From Rhodosalinus sediminis (lineage in GTDB: Bacteria > Pseudomonadota > Alphaproteobacteria > Rhodobacterales > Rhodobacteraceae), in the NCBI RefSeq assembly GCF_003385555.1, contig NZ_QOHR01000004.1, positions 62,001-126,000 of the forward strand: a stretch of 64,000 bases of DNA. Direction: 5' to 3'. A program made the position numbers and the translations under genes. Positions 8,583-16,779 of the stretch are shown in pieces (positions within the stretch are counted from its first letter, which is position 1; each line of letters opens with the position of its first letter). The notes below the pieces were generated by a model. The model was not told the DNA's origin, did no database searches, and saw only the letters and a program-made list of their open reading frames with translations.

Positions 8583-8849
8583 ATGGCGGCACTCGCGCGG
8601 CTGGTTATTCTGGGCTTCATCGCGCTCACGGTGATCTACGTGAGCCTCTCGCTCTGGTCGCGCGCCGTGCGCCGCGAGAAGCTCGAGGAGCGCTGGGCCG
8701 AGCGCGGGCGCATCGGCGACCGCGAGGCCTTCGTCCGCCGCGGGCTGGAGCGGTACGACGGCGCGATCCGGCGCAAGCTCCTGCTCGGGGTCTACGTGAT
8801 CCCGACGCTCGCGGTCACCTTGATCGTCTACATCACGAACTACCGGTAA
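8583..8849 (+). CDS. small two-helix membrane protein beside DUF1523 gene
   Basis: An 88-residue protein with transmembrane helices at about 2-22 and 62-82, separated by a charged cytoplasmic stretch rich in Arg and Glu (RREKLEERWAERGRIGDREAF). The ATG at 8583 follows GGAAGGAAGG; an upstream in-frame ATG at 8262 would add a low-complexity extension. The next gene (DUF1523) starts 10 nt after its stop, so the two are almost certainly co-expressed. It has no assigned function; a Rhodobacterales conserved protein is the best description. Confidence 0.75.
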   Translation: MAALARLVILGFIALTVIYVSLSLWSRAVRREKLEERWAERGRIGDREAFVRRGLERYDGAIRRKLLLGVYVIPTLAVTLIVYITNYR

Positions 8850-8859
8850 GGAGGCGGCG

Positions 8860-9501
8860 ATGGTCTACGTGAAGTGGTTTTTCATCCTCGCCGTCTGGGG
8901 GCTGGTGGCGGCGGTGCTGCATTACACGCTGCCGCAGCACGACGTCGTGCGGATCACCGACACGTACGAGACGCGCGTGGACTACGGCGAGAACGCGCTC
9001 TTCTGGGCCTCCGAATCCCCCGGCATGGCGACCGACCTGCAGGGGCGCGACGTCTTCTTCATCCAGTCGCGGCTGACCGACGGGCGGCCGATGATCTACC
9101 GCAACGAGGACACGGGCTGGGGCTGGCCGCCCTATTTCAAGTTCGATTCCGCCAACCTGCAGGCCGACGCGGCGGATCTGAAATCGACGCAGGAGGCGCC
9201 GCGCTGGGTCGTGGTGCGCCACTACGGCTGGCGGAACGAGCTCCTGTCGATCTATCCGAACGCCGTGCATCTCCGCCTCGCAGCGGGGCCGGAGGAGCGG
9301 ATCGTGCCGTGGCTCAACATCGTGATCCTCGTGCTGCTCGCCGCGCTCGTCTGGGGCGTCTGGGTGCGCTGGCGGCGCTTCCGGCGCAGGCGCCTCGATC
9401 CGGTCCTCGAGGAGATGGGCGACAGCATGGCCGACGTCTCGGACGGCGTCGCCGAGCGCCTCGCGCGGCTGCGCCGCTGGTGGAAGAACGAGCCGGGCTG
9501 A
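8860..9501 (+). CDS. DUF1523 family membrane protein
   Basis: A 213-residue protein with an N-terminal membrane anchor (about 5-24), a 120-residue extracytoplasmic domain containing LPQHDVVRITDTYETR and VFFIQSRLTDGRPMIYRNEDTGWGWPPYFKF, and a second helix (about 148-167) followed by a basic cytoplasmic tail. This matches DUF1523, found mainly in Rhodobacterales and of unknown function. RBS AAGGAGG precedes the ATG. It forms a two-gene unit with the small upstream membrane protein. The conserved aromatic-rich domain suggests an envelope role, but that is inference. Confidence 0.8.
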   Translation: MVYVKWFFILAVWGLVAAVLHYTLPQHDVVRITDTYETRVDYGENALFWASESPGMATDLQGRDVFFIQSRLTDGRPMIYRNEDTGWGWPPYFKFDSANLQADAADLKSTQEAPRWVVVRHYGWRNELLSIYPNAVHLRLAAGPEERIVPWLNIVILVLLAALVWGVWVRWRRFRRRRLDPVLEEMGDSMADVSDGVAERLARLRRWWKNEPG

Positions 9502-9662
9502 CCGGGACAGGCCGCGGCCGCTGCGGCCGGATGCGCCGGGCCGCGCAGCTCTCACCCGGGGTGGAGGTCTCTTCCGTGGCGGCGGGCGCCCGAGGGGCGC
9601 GCTGGTTCGCGGCGCTCGTGGCCGCACCCATCGACCCGCGCGCGCGGGCGGCCGGGGAGCGC

Positions 9663-9710
9663 CCAAGCCCGTTGGAACGGGCTTGGCCAAGTCCCTTGCA
9701 AGGGACTTGG
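9663..9710. repeat. twin-palindrome element, copy 1
   Basis: Two abutting 24-bp palindromes. The first (9663-9686) has arms CCAAGCCCGTT/AACGGGCTTGG around GG; the second (9687-9710) has arms CCAAGTCCCTT/AAGGGACTTGG around GC. Both fit CCAAG-n4-TT-nn-AA-n4-CTTGG. The element lies between the ends of the convergent DUF1523 and aminotransferase genes, 22 bp from the latter's stop. Three further copies occur (18649, 46233, 60366). Without T tracts, it may be a bidirectional 3'-end hairpin or a DNA-protein site. Confidence 0.85.
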
Positions 9711-9731
9711 CGCGCAGGTCTCCGGGCGCGC

Positions 9732-11123
9732 TCAGCCGAAGACGCGCGTCAGCGCGTCGTCCACGGTCGCGGCGATGTGGTCGATGTCGTCGGCGGTGGC
9801 GATCAGCGCGGGCGAGAAGCAGAGCGTGTTGTTCCGCCCCGGCAGCGAGCGGTTCGTCACCCCGATGATGACGCCGGCGGCGTTGCATTCGCCCACCACC
9901 TTCTGCGCGAGTTTCTCGTCCACGGGCTCCTTCGTGTGCCGGTCGGCCACGAGTTCCGCGCCGCAGAAGAGCCCCGCGCCGCGCACGTCGCCCACGACGG
10001 CGTGCTTGTCCTTCAGCTCGCCGAGGCGCTCCATCAGCCGGTCGCCCATCGCGCGGGTGTTCGCCAGGAGCCCCTCCTCCTCGACGATCGCCATGTTCTC
10101 CAGCGCGGCGGCGGGCCCCGCGGTGCAGCCCCCGAAGGTCGAGATGTCGCGGAAGTAGTCCAGCGGGTCCTCCGGCGCCTCCTTGAACATGGAAAACACC
10201 TCCTCGGTGGTCACGAGGCAGGCGATCGCGGCGTAGCCCGAGGCGAGGCCCTTGGCCATGGTCACCATGTCGGGCTGCACCCCGTAGTTCTGGTAGCCGA
10301 ACCAGGTGCCTGTGCGGCCCACGCCGCAGACCACCTCGTCGATGTGCAGCAGGATGTCGTATTTGCGGCAGATCTCCTGCACCCGCTCCCAGTAGCCCGA
10401 GGGCGGCGGGATCACGCCGCCGCCCGCGGTGACCGGCTCGAGGCAGAGCGCGCCCACGGTGTCCGGCCCCTCCCGCAGGATCACCGCCTCGATCTGGTCG
10501 GCGGCCCAGAGGCCGTAGTTCTCCTCCGGCGCGCCCTCCTGCTCGTGGCGGCGGTACTCGAGGCAGTGCGGCACCCGCACGAAGCCCGGCGCGAAGGGGC
10601 CGTAATGGGCGTTGCGCTCGTCCTGCCCGCCCGCGCTCAGGCAGCCGATGGTGGTGCCGTGATAATCCCGGTCGCGGTAGAGGATCTTGTGCTTCTTGCC
10701 GCCGTACCGCTTCTGCGCGATCTGGCGGACCATCTTGAAGGCCTTCTCGTTCGCCTCGGAGCCGGAGTTGCAGTAGTAGACGCGGCTCAGCCCCGGCATC
10801 TTGTCGATCAGCGCCTCGGCGAAGCGCGCGCCCGGGATCGTGCCGGCGGCGCCGGCGAAATAGTTGAGCTTGACGAGCTGGTCGCGCACCGCGTCGGCGA
10901 TGCGCTCGCGCCCGTAGCCCACGTTGACCGTCCAGACCCCGCCCGAGACGGCGTCGAGGTGCTCCTTGCCGTTCTGGTCCCAGACCGACATGCCGCGCCC
11001 CTCGACGATGACGCGCGGCGCGCCGGTCTCGAAGGGCTTGTGCTGCACCAGATGGTGCCAGACATGCGCGCGGTCGGCCTCGATCACGCCGGTCAGGTCG
11101 TTGTCGTGGCGGTTGCCGTCCAT
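9732..11123 (-). CDS. tpa: class III aminotransferase, probable taurine--pyruvate aminotransferase
   Basis: A 463-residue PLP enzyme. Landmarks of fold-type I class III transaminases are NSGSEAN (119-125), YHGTT, Asp262 in HIDEVVCGVGRTG and the PLP lysine Lys291 in MAKGLASGY. The N-terminus (VWHHLVQHKPFE) and overall pattern resemble taurine--pyruvate aminotransferase of Rhodobacterales, which converts taurine to sulfoacetaldehyde and alanine. Other omega-amino acid or diamine transaminases are possible. No xsc, pta or taurine transporter is adjacent, so the substrate is an inference from the sequence type. Twin palindromes lie just beyond its stop. Confidence 0.75.
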   Translation of the reverse strand: MDGNRHDNDLTGVIEADRAHVWHHLVQHKPFETGAPRVIVEGRGMSVWDQNGKEHLDAVSGGVWTVNVGYGRERIADAVRDQLVKLNYFAGAAGTIPGARFAEALIDKMPGLSRVYYCNSGSEANEKAFKMVRQIAQKRYGGKKHKILYRDRDYHGTTIGCLSAGGQDERNAHYGPFAPGFVRVPHCLEYRRHEQEGAPEENYGLWAADQIEAVILREGPDTVGALCLEPVTAGGGVIPPPSGYWERVQEICRKYDILLHIDEVVCGVGRTGTWFGYQNYGVQPDMVTMAKGLASGYAAIACLVTTEEVFSMFKEAPEDPLDYFRDISTFGGCTAGPAAALENMAIVEEEGLLANTRAMGDRLMERLGELKDKHAVVGDVRGAGLFCGAELVADRHTKEPVDEKLAQKVVGECNAAGVIIGVTNRSLPGRNNTLCFSPALIATADDIDHIAATVDDALTRVFG

Positions 11124-11260
11124 GCGGACCTCCCTCTTGGCTGGCCGGGCGCGCCCGGCGGCTCCTGTTTTACGGGGATGCTAGCGGTTCGGCCCTGCCG
11201 TGGCGAGAGGTTTCGCCGCGCGGGGCGACGGCCCGGGCGCGCTGGCAGGGGCCGCCGCCG

Positions 11261-12037
11261 CTACGATCCCCGCCCCGTCCAGCGCGCCGCGCGCGCCCGC
11301 AGCGCAGCGCCGAGGATGGCGACGTCCACGCCCACCGCGACGAACTGCGCGCCGCAGGCGAGGTAGCGCTCGACCGCCGCCTCGTCGTCCGAGAGGATCC
11401 CCGGCGCCTTGCCCGCCGCGCGGATGCGGCCGAGCGCGTCCTCGATCGCCGCCTGCACCTCCGGCGCGTCGGGGCGGCCCGGGTAGCCCATGTCCGCCGA
11501 GAGATCCGCCGGCCCGATGAAGACGCCGTCCACCCCCGCGACGCCGAGGATCGCGTCGAGCGCGGCGAGCCCCGCGCGCGTCTCCACCTGCACGAGCAGG
11601 CAGATCTCGGCGTTCGCCGTGGTGGCGTAATCCGCGATCGCCCCGAAGCGCGACGCCCGCGCGAGCGCGGCGCCCATGCCGCGCATGCCCTCCGGCGGAT
11701 AGCGCGTAGCGCGCACGAGAGCGCGCGCCGCCTCCGCCGACTCGACGAGCGGTATCAGCAGCGTCTGCGCGCCCGCGTCCAGCACCTGCTTGATCGCCCA
11801 GTCCTCGCCCATGGGCAGCCGCACCACCGGATGCGCCGGCAGCGGTTCGAGCACCTGAAGCTGCGCGGTGATCGAGGGCAGGTCGTTCGGCGCATGCTCC
11901 CCGTCGATCAGCAGCCAGTCGAAACCCGCGTGCCCCGCGACCTCCGCCGGGTAGGGATGGGCGAAGCCGAGCCAGCAACTGAAGAGGGTCTCGCCCCGGG
12001 CGAGGGCGGCCTTGAAGGCGTTCTGTGGTGCGGGCAT
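11261..12037 (-). CDS. HpcH/HpaI family aldolase
   Basis: A 258-residue class II aldolase that would cleave 4-hydroxy-2-oxo acids to pyruvate and an aldehyde. The TIM-barrel family signs are FDWLLIDGEHAPND (about 39-52), QVLDAGAQTLLIPLVES, RYPPEGMRG and the metal-ligand region LLVQVETRAGL and VFIGPADLSADMG. Length is typical (250-265). It begins 4 nt after the stop of the upstream PLP decarboxylase, so the two are an operon. The natural substrate cannot be read from the sequence; 4-hydroxy-2-oxoheptanedioate is the family prototype. Confidence 0.88.
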   Translation of the reverse strand: MPAPQNAFKAALARGETLFSCWLGFAHPYPAEVAGHAGFDWLLIDGEHAPNDLPSITAQLQVLEPLPAHPVVRLPMGEDWAIKQVLDAGAQTLLIPLVESAEAARALVRATRYPPEGMRGMGAALARASRFGAIADYATTANAEICLLVQVETRAGLAALDAILGVAGVDGVFIGPADLSADMGYPGRPDAPEVQAAIEDALGRIRAAGKAPGILSDDEAAVERYLACGAQFVAVGVDVAILGAALRARAARWTGRGS

Positions 12038-12041
12038 CGGC

Positions 12042-13442
12042 TCAGACCTCCCGGGCCAGTTCGGTGATCACGTCGAAGGCCGTCTCGACGTCCTCGGCTG
12101 TCGTCTCGACGGCGCCCGCCTGAAAGCGGATCACCTGCCGGCCGTCCACCTTCGTCGGCGTGAGATAGATGCGCCCGTCGTCGTTGATCCGCTGCAACAG
12201 CGCCAGCGTGCGCGCGTCGGCGTCCTCTCCGGTCAGGCGGAAGGTGAAGAGCGAGAGCACCGGCTCGGTCACGATCTCGATGCCGGGCTCGGCACGGAGC
12301 CGCGCGCAGAGCGCCGCGCTCCAGCGCACGTGGTCGCGGATCATCGCGCGCAGGCCCGAAAGCCCCTCCGCCCGGATCAGCACCCAGAGCTTCAGCGCCC
12401 GGAACCGCCGGCCGAGGGGGATCGACCACTCGGAATAATCGACCACCCCGTCGGCGCCATGCGTCCTGAGGTACTCCGGCTGGATGGCGAGCGTGCGCGT
12501 CAGATCCTCCGGCGCCTTCAGGAAATGCGCCGCGCAGTCGAACTGCGCGCCGAGCCACTTGTGCGGGTTGAAAACGACCGAATCGGCCCGCTCCACCCCG
12601 GCCCAGAGATGCCGGAACTCCGGGCAGATCATCGCGCTCCCGGCCCAGGCGGCGTCGACATGGACGAGGAGTCCGTGACGCTCGGCCACCGCGCAGACCG
12701 CGGCGACGTCGTCCGAGGCGCCGGTGCCCGTCGCGCCCGTGCAGGCGACGACGCCGGCCGGCCGCAGCCCCGCGGCGGCGTCCCGCAGGATCGCGCGCTC
12801 CAGCGCTTCCGCGTCGAGGCCGCGGCGCGCGCCGCGCACGGGCAGCGTCACGAGGTTCTCGCGCCCGATCCCGGCGATCCAGGCCGCGCGCTCGACGGAG
12901 GAATGCGCCTCCCCCGAGCAATAGACCCGCACGGCGGGCTGCCCCGCGAGTCCCTGCGCGTTCCCCGCCCAGCCGAGCGCGCGCTCGCGCATGACCAGAA
13001 GCGCGGCGAGGGTCGCGGAACTCGCGCTGTCCTGAACGACGCCCCGGAACGCCGGCGGCAGGCCCGTCGCCTCCGCGAGCCACTCCATCATCCGCGTCTC
13101 CATCTCCGTCGCCGCCGGAGAGGTCTGCCAGAGCATGCACTGCGGCGCGAGCGCGGCCGTGATCCACTCCGCGAGCACCGAGGCCGGCGCGGCGTTGGCC
13201 GGGAAATAGGCGAAGAAGCGCGGATGCTGCCAATGGGTGATCCCCGGCATGACGATCCGCTCGAAATCCGCCCAGATGTCCTCCATCGCCTCGGCCGTCT
13301 CCGGCGGCCGCGCCGGCAGCGCCGCCCGCGTCGCGCCCGGCGCCAGCGGCGCCCGCACCGGCCGCTCGCGCAGCGTCCCGCGATAGTCCGCCGCCCACGC
13401 CGCGATCCGCCGGCCCCAGCCCTCGAACGTCTCCCAGTCCAT
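12042..13442 (-). CDS. group II PLP-dependent amino acid decarboxylase
   Basis: A 466-residue enzyme of the aromatic-L-amino-acid decarboxylase family. Features include HWQHPRFFAYFPA (70-82), the substrate-side WQTSPAATEMET, HVDAAWAG (261-268) with the pyridine-N Asp, and the PLP lysine Lys295 in NPHKW. Full length for the group II family. GGGAGGG precedes the ATG. It is followed after 4 nt by an HpaI-type aldolase. Tryptophan, DOPA or tyrosine are typical substrates, but specificity is not assigned. Its upstream region is shared with divergent polA and holds REP-like copy B. Confidence 0.85.
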   Translation of the reverse strand: MDWETFEGWGRRIAAWAADYRGTLRERPVRAPLAPGATRAALPARPPETAEAMEDIWADFERIVMPGITHWQHPRFFAYFPANAAPASVLAEWITAALAPQCMLWQTSPAATEMETRMMEWLAEATGLPPAFRGVVQDSASSATLAALLVMRERALGWAGNAQGLAGQPAVRVYCSGEAHSSVERAAWIAGIGRENLVTLPVRGARRGLDAEALERAILRDAAAGLRPAGVVACTGATGTGASDDVAAVCAVAERHGLLVHVDAAWAGSAMICPEFRHLWAGVERADSVVFNPHKWLGAQFDCAAHFLKAPEDLTRTLAIQPEYLRTHGADGVVDYSEWSIPLGRRFRALKLWVLIRAEGLSGLRAMIRDHVRWSAALCARLRAEPGIEIVTEPVLSLFTFRLTGEDADARTLALLQRINDDGRIYLTPTKVDGRQVIRFQAGAVETTAEDVETAFDVITELAREV

Positions 13443-13498
13443 CGCACCCTCCCTCGCTCACCCCGCCGTTCCCCTGGGACATCTTCGAAGTCAACATG

Positions 13499-13704
13499 GC
13501 GGCGCGGCCTTTCGGCCGCACGCTCTCTGGCACTTCGTGCGATCAGGGGGGGGGCGCTGCCCCCCTCGGCCCGGTCCGGGCCTCACCCCCCGGAGTATTT
13601 GACCCAAGGTGATGACAGGCAGAGGACCGCCCGGCCCATCATCTTGGCCCAAATACTCCGGGGGTGAATTGGCCGCAGGCCAAGAGGGGGCAGCGCCCCC
13701 TCCC
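13499..13704 (+). repeat. composite REP-like element, copy B
   Basis: A 206-bp copy occupying most of the 346-bp divergent gap between the decarboxylase and polA. Hairpins and the two facing core arms (GGAGTATTTGACCCAAG and CTTGGCCCAAATACTCC) occur in the same order as copy A. It is nearly identical to the reverse complement of 33719-33920 over its whole length (about a dozen differences). It sits 56 bp from the decarboxylase start and 84 bp from the polA start, so it lies inside the promoter region of one or both genes. No other feature was identified in the gap. Confidence 0.87.
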
Positions 13705-13788
13705 GCGGCGCCGCGCCCGGCGCGGCGCCACTGGCCCACGCCGCGGATGCGTGGCACAAGGGCGCGCGACGCCAAGGGAGACCCGCGC

Positions 13789-16596
13789 ATGAGTTTCGGC
13801 AAGGGCCATCATCTGCACCTCATCGACGGCTCGGCCTTCATCTTCCGCGCCTATCACGCGCTGCCGCCGCTCACGCGGCGCTCGGACGGCGCGCCGGTCG
13901 GCGCGGTCGCGGGCTTCTGCAACATGTTGCAGCGCTATATCGACGCGAACGAGGGGCCGGACGCGGCGACGCATCTGGCGGTGATCTTCGACAAGGGCAG
14001 CCACACCTTCCGCAACGATCTCTACGAGGCCTACAAGGCCAACCGCGAAGAGATGCCGGAGGAGTTGCGCCCGCAGATCCCGCTCACCCGGCGCGCGGTC
14101 GAGGCCTTCAACATCCCCTGCATCGAGCTCGAGGGCTTCGAGGCCGACGACATCATCGCGACGCTCGCGCGCGAGGCGCGCGAGGCGGGCGGGCGCGTGA
14201 CGATCGTCAGCTCGGACAAGGACCTGATGCAGCTCGTCGGCGGCGGCGTCGAGATGTTCGACGCGATGAAGAACCGCCGCATCGACGTGGACGGCGTGCG
14301 CGAGAAGTTCGGCGTGGACCCCGCGCGCGTGGTGGACGTGCAGGCGCTCGCCGGCGACAGCGTGGACAACGTCCCCGGCGCGCCGGGGATCGGCGTCAAG
14401 ACCGCGGCGCTCCTCGTCAACGAGTTCGGCGACATCGAGACGCTTCTGGCGCGCGCCGAGGAGATCAAGCAGCCCAAGCGCCGCCAGACGCTCGTCGATT
14501 ACGCCGACCAGATCCGCCTGTCGAAGTCGCTGGTGCAGCTCGACGACGCCGTGGCGCTCGAGTTCGGGCCCGACGACCTCGAGCTGCGGGAGCCCGACGC
14601 GGAGACGCTTCTCGGGTTCCTGACGGAGATGGAGTTCCGCACGCTCACCCGCCGGATCGCGGACGCCCTCGGCGTCGAGCCGCCGGTGGTGCCGGAGGCG
14701 GCGCCGCAGGAGACGGAGGCGGACGCCGGGCCGGAGGCCCCGGCCGACGCGCCCTTCGATCCCGCGGCCTATCTTTGCATCCGCGACATGGCCACGCTCG
14801 CGGACTGGATCGCGCGCGCCCGGGCGCGGGGCCGGGTCGCCTTCGACACCGAGACCACGGGCCTCGACGAGATGCGCTGCGACCTCGTGGGCGTCTCGCT
14901 CGCGCTCGCCCCGGGCGAGGCGGCCTATGTCCCCCTCGCGCACAAGGCCGACGGGGCCGACGACCTCTTCGGGGGCGACGCGCTCGCCGAGGGGCAGATC
15001 CCGATGGAGGAGGCGCTCGCCGCGCTGCGCGATCTTCTCGAGGACGACGCGGTGCTCAAGATCGGGCAGAACGTGAAATACGACGCCAAGGTGCTCGCCC
15101 GCCTCGGCATCCGCGTGGCCCCGGTCGACGATACCCTGCTGATGTCCTACGCCATGTATTCGGGCCTGCATGGGCACGGCATGGACACGCTCGCGGAGCG
15201 CTATCTCGGCCACGCCTGCATCCCGATCAAGGAGCTCATCGGCTCGGGCAAGAGCCAGATCACCTTCGACCGGGTGCCGATCGACAAGGCCGTGCCCTAC
15301 GCCGCCGAGGACGCGGACGTGACGCTGCGCCTCTGGGAGCGCTTCAAGCCGCAGCTCCACGCGGCGCATGTCACGCGCGTCTACGAGCGGATGGAGCGCC
15401 CGCTCGCGCCGGTGCTCGCGCGGATGGAGATGGCGGGCGTCAAGGTGGACCGCGACACGCTGAGCCGCATGTCGGGCGCCTTCGCGCAGAAGATGGCGGC
15501 GCTCGAGGCGGAGATCCACGACCTCGCCGGGGAGAGCTTCAACGTCGGCAGCCCCAAGCAGCTGGGCGAGATCCTCTTCGACCGGATGGGCCTGCCCGGC
15601 GGCAAGCGCGGCAAGACCGGCGCCTACGCCACGCCGGCCGACGTGCTGGAGGATCTGGCGACCGAGCACGAGCTGCCGCGCAAGGTGCTCGACTGGCGCG
15701 GAGTCTCGAAGCTCAAGAGCACCTACACCGACGCCCTGCAGGAGCACATCGACCCGGAGACGGGGCGCGTGCACACCTCCTTCGTGCAGTCGGGCGCGGC
15801 GACCGGGCGGCTCGCCTCCTCCGATCCGAACCTTCAGAACATCCCCATCCGCACCGAGGAGGGCCGGCGCATCCGCGAGGCCTTCGTCGCGGAGGAGGGC
15901 AAGGTGCTCGTCAGCCTCGACTACAGCCAGATCGAGCTTCGCATCCTCGCCCATGTCGCCGGGATCGAGCAGCTCGAGAGGGCCTTCCGCGAGGGTCAGG
16001 ACATCCACGCGATGACCGCCTCGGAGATGTTCGACGTGCCTCTCGACGAGATGACGCCCGAGATCCGCCGCCGCGCCAAGGCGATTAACTTCGGCGTGAT
16101 CTACGGCATCTCGGGCTTCGGCCTCGCCCGGCAGCTGCGAATCCCGCGCGGGGAGGCGCAGGGCTTCATCGACCGCTACTTCGAGCGCTTCCCGGGCATC
16201 CGCGCCTACATGGACGAGACGGTGGCCTTCGCCAAGGAGCACGGCCGCGTGGAGACGCTCTTCGGCCGGGTGATCCACACGCCGGAGATCGGCGCCCGCG
16301 GCCCGCGCGCGGGCTTCGCCAAGCGCGCGGCGATCAACGCCCCGATCCAGGGCACGGCGGCCGACATCATCCGCCGCGCCATGGTCCGCATGCCCGCGGC
16401 GATCGAGGGGCTGCCGGCCGAGATGCTTCTGCAGGTGCACGACGAACTGCTCTTCGAGGTGGAGGCGGGCGCCGAGGACGCGCTCATCGCCGCCGCCCGC
16501 GAGGTGATGGAGGGCGCGGCGGAGCCGGTGGTCAAGCTCTCGGTGCCGCTCGTGGCCGACGCGGGCACCGGCGCGAACTGGGCCGCGGCGCACTGA
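13789..16596 (+). CDS. polA: DNA polymerase I
   Basis: A 935-residue replication and repair polymerase. Three domains are intact: 5'-3' exonuclease (about 1-290; SSDKDLMQLV, GDSVDNVPGAPGIG), 3'-5' proofreading exonuclease (about 330-520; VAFDTETTGLD and YAAEDADVTLRLWE, so DEDD residues are kept) and polymerase (about 560-935; motif A VSLDYSQIELR, motif B RRRAKAINFGVIYG, motif C LQVHDELLFEV). The ATG at 13789 follows AAGGGAGA; a longer open frame begins at 13609 inside the REP-like element and is rejected. The last 17 nt including the stop are tandemly repeated just downstream. Confidence 0.98.
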   Translation: MSFGKGHHLHLIDGSAFIFRAYHALPPLTRRSDGAPVGAVAGFCNMLQRYIDANEGPDAATHLAVIFDKGSHTFRNDLYEAYKANREEMPEELRPQIPLTRRAVEAFNIPCIELEGFEADDIIATLAREAREAGGRVTIVSSDKDLMQLVGGGVEMFDAMKNRRIDVDGVREKFGVDPARVVDVQALAGDSVDNVPGAPGIGVKTAALLVNEFGDIETLLARAEEIKQPKRRQTLVDYADQIRLSKSLVQLDDAVALEFGPDDLELREPDAETLLGFLTEMEFRTLTRRIADALGVEPPVVPEAAPQETEADAGPEAPADAPFDPAAYLCIRDMATLADWIARARARGRVAFDTETTGLDEMRCDLVGVSLALAPGEAAYVPLAHKADGADDLFGGDALAEGQIPMEEALAALRDLLEDDAVLKIGQNVKYDAKVLARLGIRVAPVDDTLLMSYAMYSGLHGHGMDTLAERYLGHACIPIKELIGSGKSQITFDRVPIDKAVPYAAEDADVTLRLWERFKPQLHAAHVTRVYERMERPLAPVLARMEMAGVKVDRDTLSRMSGAFAQKMAALEAEIHDLAGESFNVGSPKQLGEILFDRMGLPGGKRGKTGAYATPADVLEDLATEHELPRKVLDWRGVSKLKSTYTDALQEHIDPETGRVHTSFVQSGAATGRLASSDPNLQNIPIRTEEGRRIREAFVAEEGKVLVSLDYSQIELRILAHVAGIEQLERAFREGQDIHAMTASEMFDVPLDEMTPEIRRRAKAINFGVIYGISGFGLARQLRIPRGEAQGFIDRYFERFPGIRAYMDETVAFAKEHGRVETLFGRVIHTPEIGARGPRAGFAKRAAINAPIQGTAADIIRRAMVRMPAAIEGLPAEMLLQVHDELLFEVEAGAEDALIAAAREVMEGAAEPVVKLSVPLVADAGTGANWAAAH

Positions 16597-16622
16597 GGGC
16601 CGCGGCGCACTGAGGGCCGCGG
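16580..16622 (+). repeat. tandem duplication of the polA 3' end
   Basis: A 17-nt unit GGGCCGCGGCGCACTGA covers 16580-16596 (the end of polA with its TGA), is repeated exactly at 16597-16613, and is followed by a partial third copy GGGCCGCGG (16614-16622). A hairpin CCGGCGG-CGTTT-CCGCCGG follows at 16636-16654 and may mark the transcript end. The coding sequence stops in the first copy, so the protein is unaffected. Confidence 0.85.
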
Positions 16623-16779
16623 AACGCGAGCGGCTCCGGCGGCGTTTCCGCCGGGCCGCGAAGGTGTGCGCCACCGGTGACGCGATCGCGGGCGAAAGCG
16701 CCGCGAACAGGCGCGCGCGGCGGCCGCGCCCGGCGCAGGGGTGAGCGCCGCACCGGCGCGACGAAAGGAAAGACACGCC

